Positions 1-6,193 of a stretch of DNA of 7,097 nt are shown here, one piece after another. The DNA is from Verrucomicrobiota bacterium (lineage in GTDB: Bacteria; Verrucomicrobiota; Verrucomicrobiia; Verrucomicrobiales; DEV007): the NCBI GenBank assembly GCA_013152075.1, contig JAADHD010000416.1, positions 1 to 7,097 of the forward strand, given 5' to 3'. The translations under genes and the position numbers were made by a program. A model generated the notes under the pieces. That model saw only the letters and a list, made by a program, of their open reading frames with translations, searched no databases and was not told the DNA's origin. Within the stretch, counting starts at the first letter, position 1; every line of letters begins with the position of its first letter.

Positions 1-431
1 GTTTTATGTACGCGCAGCAGATAGCTGATTGAATCGAATCCGACATTGCTGGCGGAAGCTGACTGGTTGGCGATTTGAAAAGCTTTGGTGGAATCGACGT
101 CGAGTTTTTTCAAAGGCAGGGGAGTGCTCGGCAAAGGCTGTTTCGGGTCACGGGAAAAATGTCGTTCGCCCACGATTTTGCCCTTTTTCATCGCGTATTC
201 GTGCATCAGATTTGGCACCTTGGCATCGCGCATCAAGATCAGCCATTGTTGCGGTTGATCCTGGCCGAGAGTGCCGGTCACGCCAACCACCTGCTTGAGA
301 TTCCCTTGCCCCCGGTTTTTACCGAAAGCTTCGAGCGCGTCGAAAGCAGTTTTTTGGGCATTGGCCATTAGAGCAGTGCTGAAAAGCACAAAGGCCGTAT
401 AAATGTTGGCTTTGAGAAGTGGTGAATTCAT
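1..431 (-). CDS. Secreted protein of unknown function, N-terminal part (runs off left edge)
   Basis: The reading frame is open from an ATG at 431-429 to the window edge, giving 143 visible residues with no stop, so the C-terminus is missing. Residues 1-25 look like a signal peptide: Lys7, a hydrophobic stretch YTAFVLFSTALM, then a signal peptidase I type site ANA|Q at 23-26. The product should be exported. The mature part is hydrophilic. Residues 60-90 hold a strand-like QQWLILMRDAKVP segment. Residues 108-140 (KKLDVDSTKAF, then GFDSISYLLR) recall PepSY-like small secreted proteins, but this is only an impression. A second in-frame ATG lies 6 bp upstream at 437-435; neither has a clear ribosome binding site. 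It is divergent from the chelatase gene. The function is not recognised. That the frame is coding rests on the signal peptide and on the unbroken frame. Confidence 0.72.
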   Translation of the reverse strand, partial: MNSPLLKANIYTAFVLFSTALMANAQKTAFDALEAFGKNRGQGNLKQVVGVTGTLGQDQPQQWLILMRDAKVPNLMHEYAMKKGKIVGERHFSRDPKQPLPSTPLPLKKLDVDSTKAFQIANQSASASNVGFDSISYLLRVHK

Positions 432-515
432 TAGCATGTCTAAAGTATTTTGTTTTTACGACGGAATCAAGCAGAGTTTTATTCATCGGGTAGCGAAGGC
501 TGGCATTTCGGATTA

Positions 516-525
516 GCCTATAGGC
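516..525. repeat. 10-bp perfect palindrome before the chelatase start
   Basis: GCCTATAGGC is a perfect inverted repeat that ends 2 bp before the ATG at 528, in the intergenic region between two divergent genes. It could be an operator half or simply chance. Its AGG at 522-524 is also the only Shine-Dalgarno-like sequence near that start. No regulator is known. Confidence 0.25.
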
Positions 526-527
526 GT

Positions 528-1307
528 ATGGGGAAGGGGATCACACTGAAAGAAACGGCTTTGATCGTTCCAGGGCACGGGGCGACTGCGGACCGTCAGT
601 CGAGCCGGGCGACTCGTGATTTGGTGGAGGAATTGCAGCGAAGGCAGGTTTTCGCGGAAGTGCACACGGCTTTTTGGAAGGAGGAACCGCATTATCGTGA
701 TGTGTTTGATTTAATCTCGAGTTCGGAGGTCTATGTGGTGCCGCATTTTATCAGTGAGGGCTATTTTACCCAGCAGGTGATTCCGCGCGAATTGGGTCTG
801 GAGGGCAGGACGACGGAGCGGGACGGGTTTTGTATTCGTTATTGTGATCCGGTGGGCAGTCATTCGGGAATGACGGATTTACTGATTCGGCGGGCGGGGG
901 ATATTGCTTCGGACGTTGATCGTTCTGAAACCAGCGTATTGGTTTTGGGTCACGGAACAGGGCGGAATAAAAATTCGGCGAGAGCGGTGAGTGATCAGGT
1001 GAAAAATATTCAGCAGAGGGCTGAAGATTTTGGTGAAGTGCTTGGCGTGTATCTTGATGAAGAGCCGCGTTTGTCGGATTGGTATGAGTTGAGCAAATTT
1101 CAGAATGTGGTGGTATTGCCGTATTTCATTGCCGAGGGATTGCACTTCAACCGAGATCTGCCAAAAATGTTGGGAGTGGTTGATGACGGTTCCGGGCAAC
1201 CTTATCAGATTCGCTCACGGAATGTTTATTGTGCGCAACCCGTGGGTGGCGATGCGGCGATGGCGGATATGGTGATCGATCAGGTGAGGGGATTTGATGG
1301 GGGATAG
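528..1307 (+). CDS. cbiX: CbiX/SirB-type two-domain chelatase-like protein
   Basis: The 259-residue protein is two copies of a class II chelatase fold. Copy 1 has ALIVPGHGAT with His17, then VVPHFISEGYF at 70-80. Copy 2 has LVLGHGTG with His142, then VVLPYFIAEGLH ending at His206. Each copy ends in a matching YC-x-PVG motif (105-110 and 234-240). Family members insert cobalt or iron into sirohydrochlorin for cobalamin or siroheme synthesis in the cytoplasm, and the length fits the long two-domain form (about 260 residues). Only copy 2 keeps both expected metal-binding histidines: the second one in copy 1 is Tyr79/Phe80. The frame opens at a TTG at 450, but the extra 26 residues look non-conserved, so I chose ATG 528, which has a weak AGG in front. 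No other tetrapyrrole gene lies in the window, so the metal and pathway are open. Confidence 0.8.
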   Translation: MGKGITLKETALIVPGHGATADRQSSRATRDLVEELQRRQVFAEVHTAFWKEEPHYRDVFDLISSSEVYVVPHFISEGYFTQQVIPRELGLEGRTTERDGFCIRYCDPVGSHSGMTDLLIRRAGDIASDVDRSETSVLVLGHGTGRNKNSARAVSDQVKNIQQRAEDFGEVLGVYLDEEPRLSDWYELSKFQNVVVLPYFIAEGLHFNRDLPKMLGVVDDGSGQPYQIRSRNVYCAQPVGGDAAMADMVIDQVRGFDGG

Positions 1308-1338
1308 GTAATTTGTTTTCGCGAATGAACTCCAGTTC

Positions 1339-1504
1339 CAGTTCGTTATAGCCGAGGTCATCGGCGAGGATGTAGATAATATTGGGCCGATCCCCTGCAA
1401 GGACTGGCAAATGTGGACGAAATGGGTGTCACACTTGCCCAAATGGCGAAAAGTAGAGGTAGGAGGAGGCTTTTCGGACTTTTCACTGAGATATGAAACT
1501 TCAT
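1339..1504 (-). pseudogene. Remnant of the 5' end of a sulfatase gene (frameshifted and truncated)
   Basis: From ATG 1504-1502 the minus strand encodes a convincing signal peptide: a basic start MKFHISVKSPK, the hydrophobic core SLLLPLLFAIWASV, and SSTFA near a cleavage site at about residue 33. That frame stops at TGA 1360-1358. One frame over, from about 1398 down to 1339, the strand encodes GDRPNIIYILADDLGYNEL, the hallmark first strand of type I sulfatases, where the Asp-Asp pair binds the active-site calcium. A single-base shift between about 1392 and 1412 would join the two. Beyond GYNEL the homology ends, and the frame runs antisense into the 3' end of the chelatase gene, so the Cys/Ser-x-Pro-x-Arg active site and the rest of the enzyme are absent. 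It cannot make a working sulfatase. It fills most of the 291-bp gap between the chelatase and PEGA genes. Confidence 0.75.
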
Positions 1505-1598
1505 GTTGAAGCTGAAAACTGCGGGACATTTCTTCAGACGGGGGAAGAATTATTTATGTGATAGCTGAATACGTAGGTAGATTGAATTGCCGGATTAG

Positions 1599-2840
1599 AT
1601 GGAACATACCAAAATCATATTGCCGCCGCCAAAACGGCCGGGAGATGCCAGAAAAGGGAAGTTCAGTAATTCAGCCATTTCCGGTTGGGTCGTGGCGGCC
1701 TTGTTGCTGGGTTTGCTGATTGGTGTGTTGATTGGGGAACGCCGAGCGTCGAGCGGTTCGGGCGATGAGAAGCAGCAGCAGGTTTCACAGGTGGCAGAGG
1801 TCATCAACCCGGACGTGATGAAGCGGCTGGCCGAAGCGCGGGTGGCGATGGCTGCCGGGCAATGGGTCGAGGCACGTAAGTTGTATCTGGGAGTGTTGGC
1901 TATTCAATCGGATCAGCCTGAAGCCAAAATTACCTTACCCTTGATTGATCGTTACATCGATAACGCCCAGGGGCGGGTGTTGGTAAAAACCAAACCTCCC
2001 GGTGCAAGTGTCAAACTGGGCAAACAGGGAGCGAAGAAGAGTCCGGCAGTGTTTGAAGAGGTGCCAATTGGTTCTTACGTGATCGAAGTGAGCAAAGAGG
2101 GCTATGAAAAAATGGAACACAAGATCGTGGTTCGCGATGACCGGACTGAAGATGTCGGCGTTCTGGAACTTGCTCCACAAGCGGGAAGTTTGTCAGTGTC
2201 GAGTGAGCCCAAGGGGGTGTCTTTTGAAATTGTGGCAGCGGACGGTGAGAAGTCGTCATCAGGGAAAACTCCAGTGACCTTGGAGAAGCTTCCGCCTGGG
2301 GATTACAGTGTGACTTTAAAAATGGAAGGTTGGCCGAATTTTTCCGAGAAGGTGAAGATTGCGCACAATCGTAAGGCCAGTGTTTCCCATGTGTTTTCTC
2401 AGGGGGGCTTGCAGGTTATCAGCGATCCGAGCGGGGCTGAGGTCTGGTTAAAGGCGCAAGGTAAAGGGAAGAGTAAATTGGCGGGATCGACTCCACTCAA
2501 TGTGCCGGGATTGGTAGTGGGGCAGTATGAGTTGGTGATTCGTTATCAGGATTGGCCGGAAATTCGCAGAGTGGTGGAAATTGAAGAGGGAGAAAATCGC
2601 CCTCTCGAGTTTGCCTGGAAAAGAGGGCTGATGAATTTCACCAGTGACCCTCCGGGTGCGGAGGTGTTTCTGAATGATAAACGTATTGGTCGAGGTGGAG
2701 AAAAAACGCCCTTGCAGTGGGAATTGCCGGAAGGTGATTATCATTTTGTGGCGCGCAGAAAAGGCCTTGCGGATGTTGTCGTGGATACTGAGATGGATGT
2801 AGCAAATAACAAGCGAGTGGTCTTTGATTTTGAATATTGA
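1599..2840 (+). CDS. Membrane-anchored PEGA-repeat protein, N-terminal fragment of a split gene
   Basis: The 413-residue product starts at ATG 1599, fixed because an in-frame TAG lies directly before it. Residues 1-27 are polar and basic, and 28-46 (SGWVVAALLLGLLIGVLIG) form one membrane segment. Residues 67-106 are a short helical TPR-like stretch (LAEARVAMAAGQWVEARKLY). Four PEGA repeats of about 70 residues follow at about 125-192, 196-266, 270-339 and 343-412, each with a P-x-G-hydrophobic motif (KPPGASV, EPKGVSF, DPSGAEV, DPPGAEV) and a later G-x-Y (GSY, GDY, GQY, GDY). PEGA domains are beta-rich surface modules. The C-terminal part should be outside the cytoplasm. The frame ends at TGA 2838-2840, inside the second copy of a 7-bp duplication. 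Without it the protein would continue into the following frame as 694 residues. Membrane anchoring may persist, but the SUMF1 end is lost. Confidence 0.85.
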   Translation: MEHTKIILPPPKRPGDARKGKFSNSAISGWVVAALLLGLLIGVLIGERRASSGSGDEKQQQVSQVAEVINPDVMKRLAEARVAMAAGQWVEARKLYLGVLAIQSDQPEAKITLPLIDRYIDNAQGRVLVKTKPPGASVKLGKQGAKKSPAVFEEVPIGSYVIEVSKEGYEKMEHKIVVRDDRTEDVGVLELAPQAGSLSVSSEPKGVSFEIVAADGEKSSSGKTPVTLEKLPPGDYSVTLKMEGWPNFSEKVKIAHNRKASVSHVFSQGGLQVISDPSGAEVWLKAQGKGKSKLAGSTPLNVPGLVVGQYELVIRYQDWPEIRRVVEIEEGENRPLEFAWKRGLMNFTSDPPGAEVFLNDKRIGRGGEKTPLQWELPEGDYHFVARRKGLADVVVDTEMDVANNKRVVFDFEY

Positions 2841-3690
2841 ATATGGATCCGTCAAAATTGGTAGCAAACCAGCGGGTGCTACGGTGGTGTTGAACGGAGT
2901 GCCGATGGGACGCACCCCGTTTCTTCAGAATGTGGTCAGGCCGGGGAACTACGAATATGAATTAAGGAAAGGGCAGTATCGAAGTGCGGTGGTATCGGGC
3001 GAAGTGAAGTCAGGCCAATCGTTGGATTTTAATGCTACTTTGAAATACGATCCAGCGCCGGTTCTGGATTATGATTTTACCAATTCCTATGGCCAGGCAA
3101 TGCAGTGGGTTAGCCCGTTGAAAGAATGGGTCGCTGCTCACGAAGTGACGCAAAAGGTGTATGAATCAGTGACTGGTCAAAACCCGAGTAATTTCAAGGG
3201 CGGGGATCGACCAGTGGAAAGCGTGAGTTGGTATGACGCCAAGCGTTTTTGTGAAAAATTAACTATCAATGAGCGTAGCCGGGGAACCTTGCCGAAAGGC
3301 TTTGTTTACGATTTGCCGAGTGACAGTGAGTGGAGCGTTTTTGTAGGAGGCGCTCGATTGGAAGACGCGGTGACGAGTCGACTGGGGCAGTTGAAGGGAA
3401 CCGCGGAGGTAGGCACCAGTCAACCGAACGAGTATGGTCTTTTTGATGTGCGTGGCAATGTGTGGGAGTGGTGCGATGATTGGTACTCGCAGACGATAGT
3501 GAAACGTTCGAGGGCGGCAAAATCGCCGAGTAATCCGTCATGGATAGGAACCGAGCGCAAAGTGTTGCGCGGTGGATCGTGGAGTCGCTCATCCGGTTAC
3601 GATCTGGCAAACGGTTATCGTCTCGCGGTGCAACCGTCGAAAACGGATCGTTATGATTCAGGTTTCCGGGTGGTGTTGAAGAGGAAGTGA
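2824..3690 (+). CDS. Fifth PEGA repeat plus SUMF1-fold domain, C-terminal fragment of the split gene
   Basis: This frame is +1 relative to the preceding one. Its left boundary at TTG 2824 is only where a start codon occurs; no good start or ribosome binding site exists, and the next ATG (2905) falls inside a domain. Residues 8-74 are a fifth PEGA repeat (KPAGATVVLNG, later RPGNYEY). Residues 95-286 are a SUMF1/formylglycine-generating-enzyme-fold domain, shown by EVTQKVYE, PVESVSWYDAKRFC, YDLPSDSEW, GLFDVRGNVWEWCDDWY, LRGGSW and SGFRVV. The two catalytic cysteines of true FGE, normally after GGSY, are Arg255 and Asp260 here, so it is unlikely to convert sulfatase cysteines to formylglycine. 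A binding or structural role is more likely. The domains fit the upstream fragment as its continuation. On its own this fragment has no signal peptide or membrane segment, so if translated separately it would stay cytoplasmic. Confidence 0.85.
   Translation: MILNIEYGSVKIGSKPAGATVVLNGVPMGRTPFLQNVVRPGNYEYELRKGQYRSAVVSGEVKSGQSLDFNATLKYDPAPVLDYDFTNSYGQAMQWVSPLKEWVAAHEVTQKVYESVTGQNPSNFKGGDRPVESVSWYDAKRFCEKLTINERSRGTLPKGFVYDLPSDSEWSVFVGGARLEDAVTSRLGQLKGTAEVGTSQPNEYGLFDVRGNVWEWCDDWYSQTIVKRSRAAKSPSNPSWIGTERKVLRGGSWSRSSGYDLANGYRLAVQPSKTDRYDSGFRVVLKRK
2830..2843 (+). repeat. 7-bp tandem duplication that splits the PEGA-SUMF1 gene
   Basis: TTGAATA occurs twice in direct succession (2830-2836 and 2837-2843). 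The first frame reads Asp-Phe-Glu-Tyr and then meets TGA at 2838-2840, which lies in the second copy. With one copy deleted, the codons read Asp-Phe-Glu-Tyr-Gly-Ser-Val-Lys and enter the downstream frame exactly where the fifth PEGA repeat should begin. The two frames differ by 1 modulo 3, as a 7-bp gain predicts. It may be a slippage mutation, a switchable site or an assembly error. Confidence 0.85.
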
Positions 3691-3785
3691 GCAAGGTTTA
3701 TCCCTGGCAGGGGGGCGTTTGATCTTTCCTCATTGCTCGTGTATGGGTTGAGACTGAAAATAACTCATCACAACCCCATTTTGAT

Positions 3786-4643
3786 ATGAAAACCAGAATT
3801 GCTCTTTCTCTTTCCGTGTCCTTGAGCGTCGCCATGCTTGCGGCTGCCTTTATAGTGACGGCTACTGCCGCTGACAAAGATAAGAAAAAAGCTCACAAAG
3901 CCCATCCTACCGGTTACACCGACACACCGATGTTGCCTGGAGAGAAGTGGCGGGTGCATGATGATAGTCGGCCTCGTCCCAAGGTGGTGACGGCGGGAAA
4001 AAAATACGGGGAAGCTCCCTCGGATGCCATTGTCATGTTTGATGGCAGTGATTTGTCACAGTGGAAAAAAGACGATGGATCAGCTGGTGAGTGGATTGTG
4101 AAAGACGGATACATGGAAGTGCCGCCGAAAAAATCCGGCAAAGGAGGATACCTATTCACCAAAAAGGAATTTGGTGATATGCAGTTACATATCGAATGGC
4201 GCACCCCTGATGTCGTGGTGGGGGATTCACAGGGTCGTGGAAACAGTGGGGTTTTGCTAATGGGGCAGTATGAAGTCCAGGTGTTGGACTCTTTTGACAA
4301 CAAAACTTACGCAGACGGCCAGGCTTCGTCGCTCTATGGCTGGAAGCCGCCACTGGTGAATGCTTCACGCAAGCCTGGTGAATGGCAGACTTACGATATT
4401 ATTTTTGAGGCTCCAAAATTTGACGATGAAGGAAAGGTCATCAAAAAAGCGTATGTGACCGTTTTTCACAATGGAGTGTTGACCCAGCACCGCCAGTCCT
4501 ACCTGGGAAGAACCGGCCATAAAGCGGTTGCCGTCTATAAAAAACATCCTGCTAAAATGAGTTTCAAGTTGCAGGATCATGGCAACCCAATGCGCTATCG
4601 TAACATTTGGGTAAGGGAGTTGGATTTTGATTCAAACAACTGA
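3786..4643 (+). CDS. Secreted DUF1080 (3-keto-disaccharide hydrolase) family protein
   Basis: The 285-residue product begins with a signal peptide: Lys2 and Arg4, the hydrophobic core IALSLSVSLSVAMLAAAFIV, and a probable cut near TATAA|D at 29-30. A lysine-rich linker (DKDKKKAHKAH) follows. The DUF1080 domain (PF06439, a LamG-like beta sandwich) spans about 80-282, with these recognisable pieces in order: IVMFDGSDLSQWK, WIVKDGYMEV, FTKKEFGDMQLHIEWRTP, RGNSGVLLMGQYEVQVLDS, KPGEWQTYDIIF, VFHNGVL, KLQDHGNPMRYRNIWVREL. Members are common in Verrucomicrobiota and Planctomycetota, and some cleave 3-keto-glycosides; the substrate here cannot be told. The start is the ATG at 3786, with no clear Shine-Dalgarno. 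It lies 95 bp after the split gene and 26 bp before the AsmA-like gene, so it probably shares a transcript with the latter. No domain part appears missing. Confidence 0.9.
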   Translation: MKTRIALSLSVSLSVAMLAAAFIVTATAADKDKKKAHKAHPTGYTDTPMLPGEKWRVHDDSRPRPKVVTAGKKYGEAPSDAIVMFDGSDLSQWKKDDGSAGEWIVKDGYMEVPPKKSGKGGYLFTKKEFGDMQLHIEWRTPDVVVGDSQGRGNSGVLLMGQYEVQVLDSFDNKTYADGQASSLYGWKPPLVNASRKPGEWQTYDIIFEAPKFDDEGKVIKKAYVTVFHNGVLTQHRQSYLGRTGHKAVAVYKKHPAKMSFKLQDHGNPMRYRNIWVRELDFDSNN

Positions 4644-4669
4644 TTCTGGTTATTTAATCTGTCGAAACA

Positions 4670-6187
4670 TTGAAAAAGTTTGCTCTCATATTTACTGGAG
4701 GTGCCATTTTATTGGTGATCGTATTGCTGGTGGTCAGGCATCTGGCGATTGGTTTCCTGACGCCGGATTATCTGGTGCAGGAGATTGAGAAAAGATGGAC
4801 CTGCCGTGCCGAGGTGGAGGGTCTCAAGGTTAGTCTGTGGGGGAAGACGGGCCTGGAATTGAAGGGGGTGCGTTTGGGGCCGGTAGATGAATATGTGCAA
4901 AAGGGCACCGCTCTTAAGGACCGTCCGCCTATGGAGCATGTGGAGGTGAGCGCCGATCTGGCTCTCATTGAAGTGGAAGTGAAGGATTTATTGCAGCGCC
5001 GAATCAAGATTAATCAATTGCTGGTGAAGGATGTGATGATCGAGACCCGGATTCGACGCAATGGGCAGTCATCGGTTCAGGATCTATTCCAGCCGCCGAC
5101 AGCGACAGCGACAGCGGCTGAGCCTAAAAAAGTGACGGAGTCTGAACCGAAGAAGGTATCGGCAACTAAGGCGAAGCCAAAAGCTAAAGTGAAGCCAAAA
5201 CCCAAAGCGGAAGAAAAGGGGGATATGATAGTTGTAAGCATCGGCGGGAATGAAATAGAGATGCCGGCAAAAGACGGTTCTAGAGAGAAATCTGACCAGA
5301 AAGAGTTTTCTGCGGAAGATCTACAGGTGTCTGCATTCGCAGACAATGTTGAAATTCAGAATGCTCAGATCATTGCTAAATTGGAGAGCGGTAGTTCCGT
5401 TATCACACTGTCGAATCTGCAATTGAAACTCAGTCAGATAGAGATCGATCCGAATGACTTATTGAAGCATAATCATGCAGCGTTTTCTTTCAGCGGAGAT
5501 CTGGCAGTGGAAAACTCAAAAACCAATAATAAACAATTAAGTGTGTCTTTGAGTGGGGATGGTGAGGTGCAACCTTTTGATCCAACAAGTGGCAGGATTG
5601 ATCCGCGTTGGGTGAGTAATTTGACTGTCAAGAAGGGGTCTGCGATCAACACCTTTCCAATGATTGATAAATTGAAAAAGCTGTTATCCGGAGTGGACAC
5701 TGCCGGTGTGAATCTTGAAGACTTGCATATAAACGGAGAACTCAAACAGGATGCGAGCACTCGGATCGCGGGTCACGCAGGGAGGCTTGAATTGAAAAAA
5801 AACCTCGCCCTGCCATTGAAGGATACAGATTTTGTGTTCGTCGCAGGCAGTTGGTTGGATTCTGGAGCTAATCAACATCACTTGCGAGGTTCGGTGGTGG
5901 CTTCCGATGAACTGACCGCCAAGTTGTCTGGCAAAGTGGATAAATACCTCAAGAAAAAAGCCAAGAATTTTTACTCTGATAGCTTGAAGGATTTAGTCCT
6001 CCAGCCGGCGATGAAAGACGGACACATTGCTTTTGATTTTGTTTCCAAAGGAAACATGGGAGACCCGAAAGTCGATATTCTGACGCCCTTTGGTAACTTG
6101 AGCGAGCTGCTTGATCAGGGGAAGGAAACTATCGAAACCCTCAAGGAAGTTGGCAAGAGTCTGCTCAAAGGATTGTTCGGGAAGTAA
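4670..6187 (+). CDS. AsmA-like membrane-anchored envelope protein
   Basis: The 505-residue product starts with TTG at 4670. An in-frame TAA at 4655-4657 leaves no other conventional start before the membrane segment at about 4-22 (FALIFTGGAILLVIVLLVV). Then come GFLTPDYLVQEIE, and strand-rich KVSLWGKTGLELKGVRLG at 53-70, the pattern seen at the N-terminus of AsmA-like proteins. Residues 143-184 are a low-complexity linker rich in Thr, Ala, Pro, Lys and Glu. Residues 210-480 alternate beta strands (VEIQNAQIIAKL, VITLSNLQLKL, LHINGELKQ, HIAFDFVSKGNMGDPKV), and a helical tail (ETIETLKEVGKSLLKGLFGK) closes the protein. AsmA-family proteins sit in the inner membrane with a long beta-rich periplasmic part and are linked to lipid transport or outer-membrane upkeep. 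The role here is inferred from architecture only. The gene follows the DUF1080 gene by 26 bp on the same strand and is convergent with the next gene. Confidence 0.7.
   Translation: MKKFALIFTGGAILLVIVLLVVRHLAIGFLTPDYLVQEIEKRWTCRAEVEGLKVSLWGKTGLELKGVRLGPVDEYVQKGTALKDRPPMEHVEVSADLALIEVEVKDLLQRRIKINQLLVKDVMIETRIRRNGQSSVQDLFQPPTATATAAEPKKVTESEPKKVSATKAKPKAKVKPKPKAEEKGDMIVVSIGGNEIEMPAKDGSREKSDQKEFSAEDLQVSAFADNVEIQNAQIIAKLESGSSVITLSNLQLKLSQIEIDPNDLLKHNHAAFSFSGDLAVENSKTNNKQLSVSLSGDGEVQPFDPTSGRIDPRWVSNLTVKKGSAINTFPMIDKLKKLLSGVDTAGVNLEDLHINGELKQDASTRIAGHAGRLELKKNLALPLKDTDFVFVAGSWLDSGANQHHLRGSVVASDELTAKLSGKVDKYLKKKAKNFYSDSLKDLVLQPAMKDGHIAFDFVSKGNMGDPKVDILTPFGNLSELLDQGKETIETLKEVGKSLLKGLFGK
5098..5115 (+). 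repeat. GACAGC hexanucleotide repeat, three copies
   Basis: Three perfect copies of GACAGC encode a Thr-Ala run (residues 144-149) at the start of the AsmA-like protein's disordered linker. Gain or loss of a unit would keep the reading frame and only change linker length. Confidence 0.7.
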
Positions 6188-6193
6188 GATCCG

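Noticed and set aside
440..475. Possible promoter on the minus strand, TTGATT and TACTTT spaced 17 bp
   Set aside because: Only about 4 of 6 and 3 of 6 consensus matches, and the transcript would begin almost at the start codon.
450..527. A longer chelatase frame starting at TTG 450
   Set aside because: The additional 26 residues look unlike the family N-terminus, and a good ATG follows at 528 directly before the first conserved strand.
1530..1549. Hairpin TTCTTC / GAAGAA with an 8-base loop followed by a T-rich stretch
   Set aside because: The stem is only 6 bp, A/T-rich, and no plus-strand gene ends just before it, so I do not call it a terminator.
2835..2843. Programmed +1 frameshift of the RF2 type at TAT-TGA
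   Set aside because: The slip from UAU to AUU would mispair and no upstream Shine-Dalgarno-like stimulator was seen; the 7-bp duplication explains the break fully.
2448..2915. 155-codon open frame antisense to the PEGA repeats
   Set aside because: It lies opposite a well-supported coding region and its translation shows no recognisable domain; a shadow frame.
3689..3738. GAGCAA / TTGCTC pair flanking a small CCC-TGGCA-GGG hairpin after the SUMF1 stop
   Set aside because: The outer stem is 6 bp with a loop of about 38 bases and no T run follows; not distinguishable from chance.
3743..3779. Imperfect inverted repeat ATGGGTTG / CAACCCCAT ahead of the DUF1080 gene
   Set aside because: It has a bulge and a loop of about 20 bases, and competing pairings exist; too weak to call a terminator or riboswitch.
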